Positions 38,501 to 51,600 of a stretch of 64,000 nucleotides of DNA are shown piece by piece (within the stretch, counting starts at the first letter, position 1; the number at the start of each line of letters is the position of its first letter). Below the pieces are notes generated by a model, which saw only the letters and a program-made list of their open reading frames with translations, did no database searches and had not been told where the DNA came from. The DNA comes from Desmodus rotundus. Lineage: Eukaryota > Chordata > Mammalia > Chiroptera > Phyllostomidae. The position numbers were made by a program, and so were the translations under genes. The DNA lies in assembly GCF_022682495.2 (NCBI RefSeq), contig NC_071389.1, positions 181,893,556 to 181,957,555 on the forward strand, read 5' to 3'.

Positions 38501-41500
38501 GCTGAAGAGAAAAGCTACCACTAAGATGATACAAAATCATGCTATTAATCAAAGAGGTAATGGAGTTAGGTTTGCTGTCCTTGCCAATTAAGAGAATAAT
38601 CTTACAATTAAACATTCAAAATTCAACATTCCAAAATATTTTTAGGGCAGCTTGTTGTGGCACATCCTTGTGAAAACTTTCACCTCTTCAAGGAAGACAA
38701 GACCATGATCCTTTGCCCCCCACCCCCGCCCCCAGCTAAGATAAGAATCAGTCAGTGCCTTAACTGCAGAATGAGAACATGATGGATCACCCTGAGTCAG
38801 ATGGGAGGCACTGAAACCACCAGCTGCCCCAGGAAAAGAGACCAGACAGACACGCCTGTATTGGTCACAGGGAAGTTTACTTTGTACCATTTAGGAACTA
38901 GTATCCTACAGGAAGTTTCATTTTAAAAAAATGAGGAGAGCAGTCAATTCAATTTGGCAGGCTATGACTTTCCTCCTTCTGCCAAGCCAAACTATGCATT
39001 TTTCAAAACCTCGCTAATAAAAATGCTTCAAATGCTACTGAGGTTATTTCTATCAAAAAAAAAAAAAAAAAAAAGTTGGTGCACCATGCGTGGGCACCAC
39101 AGTATGCACTTTCTCACCACCAGGTGGCACCATTGATTAATAGACGTTAATTTACCCCCACTGTGGCTAGTGCAGCCTCCAGGGATATGCAAGTTAATTT
39201 CTGAGGCCCAGCGTGAAAGCATGAGGACCCAACACATGCTGCATCTTGCTAGAGGTCCAAGTTTTCTATAAAAGGGCCCCTAGTAAGCCTGATTACACAA
39301 TCAATGAATAATTAACTTAAAGATGAAAGCTATTCAGAAGTACAGTTAACCTTTCCTAAAAATGAGTCATCTGTGGGAATCTGGGACTTTTTAATTCAAC
39401 AACAGCCAGTCAGATTCCTGGACTGTGCACTGAGAAATCGGGATGGGTGAGCATATAGGAGGGGTAACATTTCAAAGTCAATTATTTTGAAGTTAAGGAC
39501 ATGTCTTGCTTTGTATTATCCAGATTTCTTCCTCCCTAAATATGTAATGATATCAGCAACACAGAATTATGAGATCCAAAGATCCAGTAAGTCTAGTCTT
39601 GAGCTCGTCCACCAAAGTTTCAAACTTTATTTTATTTTATTTTTTTCAGTTATATCTGGCAAGTGTAAAGCCACCACAAAACGCGGACATTGGACAGAAG
39701 AACTTACCACTTACTGTTGCAGACCGACTCCCTCTAGAATCCCACAAGCCAGACTAGAAAGGCATAACTGTTAAAGTTTCAAATTTTAAAGGAAGCAATT
39801 TATAATTATCTGACTTGTGAAATGAAGTACTGACTATTTTAAATATGCAAAATCGAGATGAACTGTCAAGCTGTAAGACATACTGCCACGTTCAAGGCGG
39901 CTCGGTGAAGCGATCCGCAGCCCTTGTTGGAAGTGAGAAGACAGATCCTTACTCTCAGTCCAGCCAGGTGTAGTAGAGGCATGTGACTTTGGTCATGCTC
40001 TGCCCTGTAGCACTTCTGTGTCAGAATCCTCATACATAAAATAAGTATGATGGGCCAGGTCGAAAAACTGTAATGATTCTCATTCTGAAGTATCATGAAG
40101 CACGTAGTGTAATAAACTCTAAGATGCGGGAAGTTAAGTAATAGAGAAAACTCAAACCGTGAACACCTCTCTAAAATACTATAATTTAAACACATTTCCT
40201 TCTGTTTTTATAAATGCTTGATTTTACTTAATTTTAATAATATATAGGATTTTATAGCCCGTTTAAAGTATTCTAACCCATACAGATTTTCCCTATGTAA
40301 GTAGCTGAATAACACACCATCATTGGAATATATTAGACAGTATTTTGGTATTCTACTATTAGACTTTCAATTCATTTTTAAATTGTCTTGTTTGGCTGTC
40401 TTAAATAGATGGCCATACATCCCAATTTGCCCATAATGATTCTGATGAATACCTGTTGTGCGGCATGAACTATAAATAGCACCCCTTGTACTCTTGAAAG
40501 GTAACATGTTTGAATAGTAAACTGTGATTATTTTAATTCCAAGTAACACTGATCAATTATTTCCTTGATTTCAATGGAAAAAAAGCTCTCTCTCTCTTTT
40601 TAGTACTTGATATAGCACAAGAAACCTGTCCTAAAGGGAGATACCGATTTAAAACATCATTATAAGTCTAGGAGAATAGCTGTTTTACTAAATGATTGCT
40701 AGTTTTGTGTACTGTAGGGTTTTATTGCCAATATGGAAAGGGGAACTGGTAACTCATTTTAATTAGTATGTACGGTCCAGAGGGTATCACACATGCCACT
40801 GTGTATTGATTATGTATATTTGTTGTAAGTGAATTTTTTGTTCACATTTTTATCCTGATAACTATAGTTTTAAGTTTATCTTCCTCTGATTTTCCTATAG
40901 TTTCATATTTTATTCAGTGAGTTTTTGTAATGAAGGCTTTATTTTTCTAGAGCAGTTTTACAGTCACAGAAATGCTGATGGGAAGGCACGGAGATTTTCT
41001 GTGTAGCCCCTGCTCCCACAGGTGCATAGCTTCTCCCATTACCAACAACCCCCACACACCAGAGGGGCACGTTAACTGCAACCGATGGACCTCCACCATC
41101 ACCACCCAGAGTGCACAGCTTATGTTACGGTCCACTCTTGGTGGTGTACGTTCTACAGGCTTGGACAAATACATGCATGTAATGACATGTATCTACCATT
41201 ATGGTATCATACGTAGTGTTTTCACTGCCCTAAAAATCCCTGGTGCTCTGCCTATTTATATTTAGTCATTTTGTTTTTAGTGTATCCATTGATATATGGC
41301 TCTTAATTTTTCAAATTTTAATAGGTTATTCAATAAGCAATCCTTTTTCTATTATCTTACGCTTTGTACTTTGTCACATATTAGATTCTTATACACAACA
41401 GGGTCTACTTCCAGTACCTCCCTATCCTAATGATAGAACAACTATTATTATTTTTTCATCAATAGGTGTATTCTTGCAATGGTATCATGTATCTTTAATT

Positions 41501-44500
41501 GTTGAAATTTTAGAATTAGTATTGACTGTTGTTTCCCTCCCAGAATATTCTTTAATAATATATTCTATTTATTTCTATGTACAGAAACATTTTGATAGGC
41601 ATCTATAAAGTCCCAAAATTCTAAGCAGTCTTAAAGAGAATATGGACCATAGCAATATGTTAGAAGCTAAGTTAATGGTTCTATAGTGTTAAGCATCATT
41701 TTGTGCAAAAATGCTAAACTGTGGGTTTCACGAAGATAAGGAGCCTGAATTAACTATCCCTACATCCCTAGCACCTAGGACAATGTCTGGTGCATATTCA
41801 ATGTATCCTGAATTTATGATGGACTGACACTCCCATTAGTATTATCACTTTTTGCTTCATTATTTACTAAGCACTTGAGATGATATTTTGAGGGTCTAAT
41901 TAAAAAGTGCTCTGGCCCCAGCTCTAATTCTCTTGCTCCTTGAATATTAGTTCAATTCTGTTCCCTAAATATGTGGCATAGGGCTTGCTCTTGTACAAAT
42001 GGTGCTTGTCCAAGTTAGAAAAGTGACCTTTCTGGACTCTCAGGCTCACAGATTTATGGCTGGGAAAGCAGGCGATGCTTTTCTGTGAATTAGAAAAGGC
42101 CATTTGTCCTGGGCTGACGCAGACCCTCACAGGGGCACCCAACTCGGTGAGCAGAGTGCAGGCTGCACCTGGACCTCAGCAGGAGGGCATAACCGTATGA
42201 GGCAGGCCCGGTCTACCCTAGACTTTGATAAGTCTGGTCCTGAGGCCTAAAGACTCCGGAACTAAACCTGACTCCAGGATCACTCCATGGCACAATTCTG
42301 AAGCAGTTCTTACAATGGACAGAATCTCTCCTTGGCCTCTTTCTGGCAGGACACACTGGCTGTGCATATCCAGAATGCCCTTGGAGGAGTCAAAGCTATG
42401 GGTAATCTCCCAACAAAAGTAAACGTTCATTATTCTGAATTGGTTGAAACAAGTGCTTTTCTTCATGGACACATTTTCCAATGGTTACGCCTGCCATTTT
42501 ATCAAGTGAGAATCTCCAATGTACAGAAATGACCTTGGCACCATCAAGCCTCACTTAAAGAAGCTCTCAACCGTATAGTCCCCATTGCCCTGATTATCAA
42601 GAAAGAGCAAATTTAGGTCTAGGGAGGTTAGCATATTTTACTACCCAAAGAACAACCAAGGGAAGAATAAAGTAAATATACGCCCCAAGGTGAATTCAGA
42701 TTTGACCAAATTTCAGTTTTACATCCAACTGGAACAGTTCCTGATGCAAGCCAAGATTCTGAGAAACACTAAGAGGGAAAATGTAGCAAGAGTGAGCTTG
42801 TCAGACCTGTGGCAAGGCAAGTTCCAGCAATAAAGGCATCTGGCTATTTGCAGGGAATCTGGGTCAAACCTATACTGAAAAGTGAAAAAGAATGGCTTCA
42901 TAGCAATGTCCATGGGCAGAGTTCAGGGGATCTGCAAACTTGGATGGGCAAAAATAAACAAGTATTTGCACTAACTTCTAAGTGAAATACAGAATTTCCT
43001 TCCATTATGCGTGTAGGCAACAAACCACGGTATTATCAATGATACCAGTGACTCTGTCACCATAAAAACCATGCTTTTTTAATATCACATTACAACTGCT
43101 GCGGACATCTCAAAATATTGATTACTCTCACCATTACTTCAGAATCGGGGCAGTTATTGGATCTACCACCAGGTCTTTTTATTTATTGCATACTAAAAAC
43201 CACATGTAATATACTATGTCACACTTCAAAATTATTTTAATAACTTCATTTCATTCCAATTGGTTTCCTTTTAATCGTACGTATTTTATTGTGTAATTTT
43301 TAAAATTATTCTGAGAAGAGATCCATTCATAGACTTCATCAGATTGCCAAAGGGATCCAGGCAAAAAACAAAACAAAAAGCAACCAACAATAAGAACCCC
43401 TGTTCTTGAGAGAAAGTGAGATTACATTTAAAAGCTATAATTTAATAGAACAGGCAGATAAAACATCTTCCCTCTTATATCCTAATAAAATCTTTCCACA
43501 GTATTAAAATCATGGATATAATTTGTTAAATACCATCTCTCAAAATACCTTATGCACAACTACAATTAAAAATTAACAACAACATAACAAGAGCTGAGGT
43601 CATTACAACAAAAATTCTAAATATTATCACCCTCCTGTTTTACACAAAGGAAACTACCTTATACCTGGGTCTTTGGGTTCCCCAGAAACTCAGTTCCTTG
43701 GCTGGTGCCCAGGACAACTCTATCTTTCAAGTTCTGCCCTAGAGAAATTGTTAGAAGACTTTTGGTACAAACAATTGGCCCTGAATTTTAAAACAAATAC
43801 TTGCCCAGCAGAAGCTTTTTTTTTTTTCAGTGAGGGTTTTATTTTTAAGTCATGCATTAATTTGATCCTGATCTTTTTTTTACCAATCTGCTTATTAGCC
43901 TATTCGTAGCTGAAATTTATAACTTCAGAACACTAAAACAGATGTTTTTAATATATTTTCTACCAACATGGGAAATCCTAGATTTCTAAAACCTAGAGAG
44001 AGTTAACCATCCCAGACTAAAAGCAAAGATTATAGGAAAAGTAATATAATATGGTATTAAAGTAATTTATAACATAAATATTTAAATAAGATCAAAGAAA
44101 GTACCTGATCCAAATTTAATCAAAGTTCAAAGGAATGTTTTCTTCTCAAATATCTAAGTGGAAAAGATATTTCAGAGGAATTTTTAAATTATATTTTTCA
44201 TTATGTTTTCTCCACCATGATCCTCACTGATTCAACCTGATTCAACACCAATGTAGTAACTTTCCACAAATGAAAACATTTTTATTAAAAAAAGTTATAT
44301 CACATATAACACAGAGACAAAAGAAATCTAAAAAGGTATGTCATTTCTAGATGGTAGAAGACGAAGAACATTTTTTAAAAAATAAAACATATTTTTAATA
44401 GGCACAAAAGATCTCTTCAAAGAAAAAAGTGACCTTTACAAACACAAATCCTTAAATATACTCACTGAAACAAATGACAACATCAATATAATTTTTAGGA

Positions 44501-45626
44501 ATGGAAATGAGGAAGAGTTTGGTGGGAACCTGAACGGCTAAGCGTGGCCCCAAGGGGAAGCGCTATAAGCTCCGGGACCGGGATCGCCGCCGTGTTATTA
44601 GCCCGTGTGTACAGGCCAGCCCATACAGATATTTGTCCAGAGAGCTAGTGACTGATTAACGGGAGAGGGAATCTGGCCTTGAAGGATAGGTTTCAGGAAA
44701 GACTACGAAATCTACAAGAGCAAGGGAAAATAAAACTCGGGCAGTTTGGGGTTATCAACTGCAGCCTTTATCCTGTGGATGAGTTCTCCCCCCCTAAAAT
44801 AGGGACTTATTTTTACAGTGGTTTTACATTCACAATGAAACTGAAAGGCATGGAGATTTCCCATATGCTTCCTGCCCCCACACATGCATGACCTAGTCTA
44901 CCATCAACAATCTCCACTAGTGAGACATTTGGTGCCATGGATGATCTCACACTGATACATCATAATCACTCACATCCACAGTTTACATTAAGGTTCATTC
45001 TTGGTAATGTAGATATTATGGCTTTGTACAAATATATAATGGCATGAATCTATCATTATGGTAGTGTAAGTCTGTGTTCAACTTTCTAATAAGCAGAATA
45101 AAAGTATGTCTGATACACACACACACACACACACACACAGAATAAAAGTATCTATACCTGCTCCCAGTTCCTGGCACAGAGCTCCTAAAATCCTTGTAAT
45201 TTAGTAAGTGATATGAGCAGGCCTTTGACCCTAGTTCTGACACAGAGCTCCTGAATGCCTTTCTCAGGTTTTAACCTAAGGAGGTAACTTTTGATGGGCT
45301 GTTGAAAAGCTCCTAGATGAAGCTGGCCACCAGAGGATCGAGCCATGATTAGAAGCTTGGAACTTTCAGCCCCACTCTCCATCCTACAGGAAGGGGAGAA
45401 GGGGAGAAGGTAGGAGTGGAGTTAATAATGGATCGTGTCTACATAACGAAGTCTCCATTAAAAATCCCAAAGTACAGGGTTTGGTGAGCTTCCAGGTTGC
45501 TGACCACAAGGAAGTACTGGGAGAGCAGTGTGCCTGGAGAGGGCATGGAGTTCAGTGACCCTTCCCACATACCTCACCCTATGTATCTCTTCCACCTGGA
45601 TTTTCACCTGTATCCTTTATCACACT

Positions 45627-45661
<35 letters not shown>

Positions 45662-48600
45662 AAATGTAAATAAATTTCCCTGAGTTCTGTGAACCATTTC
45701 TGGCAAATTATCAAACCCAAAAGGGGGTCCTGGGAACCCAGATTTATAGTTGGTTGGTCAGAAATACAGGTGACAACCTGGAACTTGCAATTGGCCTCTG
45801 AAACATGGGAGGGGCAATCTGGTGGGATTCAGCCCTTAATCTGTAGGATCTGACACTATCTTTAGGTAGATAGTGTTAGAATTGCATTAAATTGTAGGAT
45901 GCCTGGCTGGTATCCAAGAGAATTGCTTGGTGTGGGAAAAAATCACACATCTGGTATCCTTGGAAGAGTAATAAAATGATGATGCATCAGGCTATCTGGG
46001 GGCGTGGTAAGAGGTAGCAGAACCATTAGGAAGATATTGCCACAATCTGGCCTGAGTTTAGAAAGGCCTGGCCTGGAGCATGACAAGGGAAATGGAAATA
46101 GCAGGAAGCAGAGGCAGAGGAAAAACTGGTCTGTAGATCCTCTGAGGGAGGAAAGATGACGGCCTGGCCTGGAGCATGACAAGGGAGGGAAGTATTTCAG
46201 AGTCCTTTCCACAAGCTTGTCCCTGGGTGACTGGAAGATTGTTTTTATTCTTAACAGCATTTCATCCATCCATCCATCCATCCACCCATCCATCCTTTCA
46301 TCCAACAACATTCCTTGGCACCACTGCATAGGGCTTCTCCACCTTATGAACAGAAACAAGATTTGTTTCCCTAAGCCTTTCAGTTTATTGAGTCCGTTAA
46401 TGTGCCAGAATCTATGCCAGATACTGAATTAGGATGATAAAGATTTGACCCTGAAGAGATGAAGAAGAAAACAAGCAGTGGTAAAAAACTAATGCTGCTC
46501 CTATAACTGTTTTCTTCCACTGCTTCCTCACTGTTGCCCTGATTGCATATCTCCCAATTGCAAATAGGTTCTGGGTTCCACACATTTTAAAGGTGTAGCT
46601 AGATCAACTGGCCTTGAGTAGCCAATATAAAGGCAAAATTTGCAAGATTTTTTGCTTAAATTTACTTTTTTTTTGTTTTTTGAATTGTAAGCTGAACCAT
46701 TCCATTATACAATATATACTTTTTCTTTGATCCTATTTTGAGTGGACTTTTAAAAAATACTACCAAGAATTTAGTTGGGAGTATTTATTCACTACAATGA
46801 ACAAATGACAGCCTAAGTAAAATACCTAATTAGAAAACCACCAAATTACCACCTGGAGAAAACATGCAAGACAATGGTGGTTGTTTTCATTGTATGGGCA
46901 GGGCTCCAGTGTCTGGGAATTTCCACTCACCTTTTTCTAAGAAAGATTCCAAAAGAAGCTATCCTATCTGCTTCATCTCTGTATTTCTCAATCTTCCCCT
47001 CCCAAGAAACCGGGCAGGCACAAATCTACTTACACTGAGTCAGGCAGGAATCCTTCCCCTTCTCTGCCTTAAACTCATTAATAAATCAAAGTTGTCAGGG
47101 GGTGCCTCAAATAGTCTCAATCCTCCTCTCTTCTCCAGTATATTCTCTGCACTTGGAATTACTCCAAATTCTAAAACGGAAATAAAAGTACTTACCTCAC
47201 AAGGTTGTTCCAAGGATAAGCATTTGCGCTTATCTGTCCAAAGCTGAGGACCGAGTTAATTAACATGGTTAAGTAGATGTAAACTTTAGACTTAAAATCC
47301 AATTTCTGAACATGTAAGCGCAGGGACAGGGGCACTCAGCAGAAATACCGTGCAAAAGTAGGGAGCAATTAGAGTATCACAAAAGATGAGTACTAGAAAT
47401 CAGAATTTTAAATAAGAATAAAACAAACCCTTATATCAACCCCTGTATTTCCTAGGATTTTATAATCATATGAGCTTCAGTTAACATTGTTACGGAAAGG
47501 GGACCTGGCCCCGGGCGGGTTTGCCTAGGGCCGGCTGGTAGTGCGTGGGTTTGTGACTTCGTGTAGGAAAGATTTCACAACTAAAGTCCAGGTGATTTTT
47601 GAAAGCACATTTATTAAAGCTGAGGATGGTGAAACAAAGAAGGACTTAGGATATTGGAAACAACAGGAGAGAGACTAGGTGGGGCTGCTTTGGCTCTCTA
47701 GAAATGCTACAGGAAAGAAATGAGCTGTGGCGGGGCTGTTTTAGCTTAGTATAAAGTCAGAGAAAAGGGACTTGGGGACAGGGTCTGAGGGTCAGCCCAG
47801 GACAAGCTGCTGCTGCCCACTGCTCCCTGGCTGCAAGCCTCATGGGGTGCCTGTGGGGGAAGAAGTGTGGGGAGAGAAAGGTACAGGCACTGCTCCTGGG
47901 AGGAAGTGTGTGCCCGGGGACCTTTGTTTTAAGGGGTTTTAAGGGCTGGAATCTAGGGGAGGTATTAGGGGAGGATCTCAATAAAATAGTCATCAGCTTT
48001 ATGCTGATGTACCAAAATGAGATTTATTCCCTTAACTTCATCTGTCCTTGGGTGTGGTTGGCAAATGGCACCAACTGAATTTCTGCTATCTCCCTGAGTA
48101 GGGAGATTTAACCTATTTACCCTCTGGTTGGGGAGGAGAAGTGCAAACCATTTACTTTGAAGTGTCCTTGGTTGAGGAAAGATAGGACTTACCAGATGGC
48201 TGCAAACTGCTTGTTTAACTATCTGTCTCAGTCTCCCTATTCCCCTTCTCTGCTTGTTCTGGCCGACTAGCCTGTTTCAATGCTATGTGTGTTGCTTCAG
48301 GCAGGACTTTTCACCTCTCTGGACGTGTCTTTCATTTAGAAGAAAACTCTCTGAAATTATCTCACTGTTTTCTTTTAGGTTAAAGATATTTTTGTGAAAG
48401 GGATGTTTTAAACCTAGCTTAAAACCAACTACAATTATTTCCTGAAAAGCTTCCAAGGTATCCAAAATTAACCCAGATATATTGGGGTACACTAAATTAT
48501 TAGTAAAAGATTCACTCCTCAACCGCAAAAAGTTTATAATTAAATTAAGAAATCAATATTCAAATCATATGAATATCACCAAATTCACAAAGCAAAAGTA

Positions 48601-51600
48601 AATATTTACTATGTCACATTTCACTAATACTAAGAGTCAAGGAGAACGAGTAATCAGAGATGGCTTCAAGGGGGACTTCAGGTCAGGCTTCATGGAAGAG
48701 AAAAATTTGAATAAATGGAAGAAAAGGCATAGGATGAAGGATATGAAATCTATGCTATTTCTTTACAAAGTCTATGTTCTTTCTTTATCTTTAATCCTGA
48801 CTTTTTAACCCTGAACAAGTAATTTATCACTTTACCCTTCAATCAATCCATAAATACTGAGGGTTTACTATATATAAGTTCATTATTTGAACAATAAAGA
48901 TTTTTCCAATTTAAGAATGAGGGAAACAGATTTAAGATTAAACAAGAGATAGCTCAAAATGAAAAATGACCCCAAGCTCACATTATATTGGTTATGAAAT
49001 AAATAATATGTTTTCTTCAAGAGAATTTTTAAACATGCTTTTTCTATTTCACCATTAATCAATTAAAATCAAACTCAGCATGAAACCTAAATTAAATCAA
49101 CGTGTAACTTTTTAACTTAGATCAGTCATAGTGTGGGGAAAAATATTTTTACAGAAAATTTCGTAACCTTGCGCTGTCCTTCTTGCAAATCATAGCTTTT
49201 CAAACCACAGTTGTCTTTTGCCACTAAAAACAGTACTTCATTCCACAGCTGTAGAAATAGCCTAAGCCACTCAATAGCTCATTTATGATACAGCACTGAA
49301 TTTATCTAGCAAAAACACAACACAGGCACGGGTACTTCCTTTTGTCCTGTGTGTTCTAAATCTCGTCCAAAAGCAAAGGGAAGAAAGTACAGATGGACAG
49401 GATATCCTCAAATTATTCCGTTTGACTTATGTCATTCCAGAGAAAAATCTAGAGCCCGATTCACAGTTAGAAATTCAAACTGAGTCAAAAGACTTAGGGT
49501 AACAAGTCCTGGGGCTGTAAGACACGCCTTCCTCATCAGCAGTGTGTCTTTCACTGGGCCAGCCGAGGAGACAGACAGCCTCTGCCTAAAGGGAAACTGG
49601 AAAATCCTGGCTTTCCAAGATTCACCTCATTCATTCCAATGCAGCTTTTAGTTTAAGAGAAAGAGATTAGGTACGCCACTTCTTAAGCACACTAACGGAA
49701 ACCATCCATCTACATAATATTATAACAGATAGCACTATTAAAAAAAGAAAAAAACACAAAGGAAAAAATAAAAATAGTGAAAACAAATACAGCAGATTAA
49801 ATTTAGAGGAGTGGTGGCGTTTCAGTGTAATTGTCCATTTGGACCCACTTCTTAAGGCACATTATGTGTGTCTGTTAAGTCCCTGCACGTCCAATACATT
49901 GCAGCACATACTCCAGAGGACCTGTGTGTTGGATACCATGCTTGGCACTGAGACTGTGCTAGCTTTTTTGTGCTATCAAACCACTTAACCTCTAAAAGCC
50001 TGTTCTCTTATCTGTGTAAATAATATATAGGGATATACACAGGGCGGTGATGGAGGTTTATTAAAGAGTCAATGAATATAAAGTCCTCAGCACAATGTGT
50101 GCTCTCACTCAAATCACAGCTTTTTAAAAACATTTTTCTTCTTTTTTTCCTTTCTACTATTAGGGTGGAAACCAGATAGACACAACCTAGTAATCTCGAA
50201 GCTCAGTCAAGTAGAAGATAGAGACAGCGATGACCAGACACGAGGATGAGGACAACGACGATGGTGGTGGTTCACTAGGAGCACACTGTGGCTACTAAGT
50301 ACTAAGAGCGGGGAGTGTTTATTTAGAACACACTATGACCAAAGCACTTATTCTAAGCACACAGGTCATTAGTCAATCTTTGTGACAACCCTCTGAAGTG
50401 CCTAAGGCTGTGAGAGTTGATTCACATATACCTGGGAGTGAGCCTCTAACTCTCATTCTTGAGTGTCCGAGAAAGTACCTTCTTGGGGTTAATAATATTA
50501 ATCAGGTAAAATGATGCAGGGTTGTGGGGCTGGGATTGTAAAAGAAGGTCTGAGCAAAAAGAATTGAGATGTATAAATGCCCAAAGCAGAGAATGTGCGC
50601 AGGGATGACCAGAGAACTAAAAGAAGTTAGGTTCAGGCAATGTACGTGCAAGGTTCTAGGCAATCTATACATCCATATAGTAGTTAAAGGGGTTACTGGA
50701 GTGACAGAAACAGAGAGGCAAACTGTGAGAGAGGCCCACCTGTTAGCAGCAGCCTGTACTGGGGGATCCTCTGAACTGGCTTGAGCAGGTAGTGCTTGAG
50801 GGCCAGGTTAGCACAGCGGGGGCTCATCTGAAAGGAAAAGGCATCCAAAGTAAACACTAGCATTGTTCTAAGGAGCAGGGGACCCGGTTCAGGTGCCCAG
50901 GAAGTCAAATTTTAAATAGCCAGAAGCTCTGGGAGGGGATTCAGGGAGAAACTCTCTTTATCTTGACAGCTGCTGCAATGCTGAGACTGACACCGTAGCC
51001 AATTCACCACGTAGCTCACCCTCCCCCAAAGGTAAGTCTTTCAAATCACTGACTCATTGGGAAAACTTGTTCACAGCCCTCTCACAGAGGCTGCAGTCTG
51101 CACGCCAGGCCAGTTAGAGCCCATGCTACTCAGAGGCTACCGTGTAGGAGAGCCTTTGGCAATGGATTCATAAACATAAACAAACCCCTCCACCAAGAAG
51201 AAAATGCACGGCCCCCAAGTAAGATGACCGAAATAAAGCCACCTTTATTTCGATTGGGAATTGGATTCAAATAATAGTCAGAGCCTATCAATATAATCAA
51301 AGTAACAATGGATGGTGGTGGAGAGATTACAGAAATTAAAGATAACCTAAAAAGCAGCCTTGCTAAACATCCTTTCTCTAATAGGCTTGCAGAATATAAA
51401 ACCCTTTCTCAGATGATGAGCTATAAGAGACAGCCCCCAAATCACAGTGGCTATAAAAACATTTGATACAGAACCATTCTGACTAGACCACAAGGCCATT
51501 GGATTCTGCCTTTAAAGCTCTTTTCCTCAGTATGTACAGCAGACACTTGCGCTCATTCCTAAGCCCCGCCTCCATTCTCCAACACTGGTATTTATTGTGA

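Larger units (their letters stand above)
35825..50739 (-). other. FGD6: FGD6 intron between exons C and D (14.9 kb)
   Basis: This is the largest complete intron in the window. It includes MIR-like sequence (about 35995-36150 and 50050-50420), a MER5-like element, a MITE, an L2 fragment (about 37020-37450), an A run with a nearby CTCF motif, two L1 3'UTR pieces, microsatellites, two LTR-like elements and a GC-rich patch at 44530-44650. Between 37480 and 39050, 39300 and 40900, 41300 and 44500, and 48300 and 50000 I recognise nothing specific. Confidence 0.6.

Noticed and set aside
41243..41608. 121-codon hydrophobic plus-strand frame
   Set aside because: It starts inside an old L1 3'UTR fragment, sits in AT-rich intron and matches no family I know. 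Codon content looks like chance T-rich reading.
45943..46359. 138-codon minus-strand frame
   Set aside because: It depends on the CATC microsatellite and the 26-bp repeats; low-complexity reading only.
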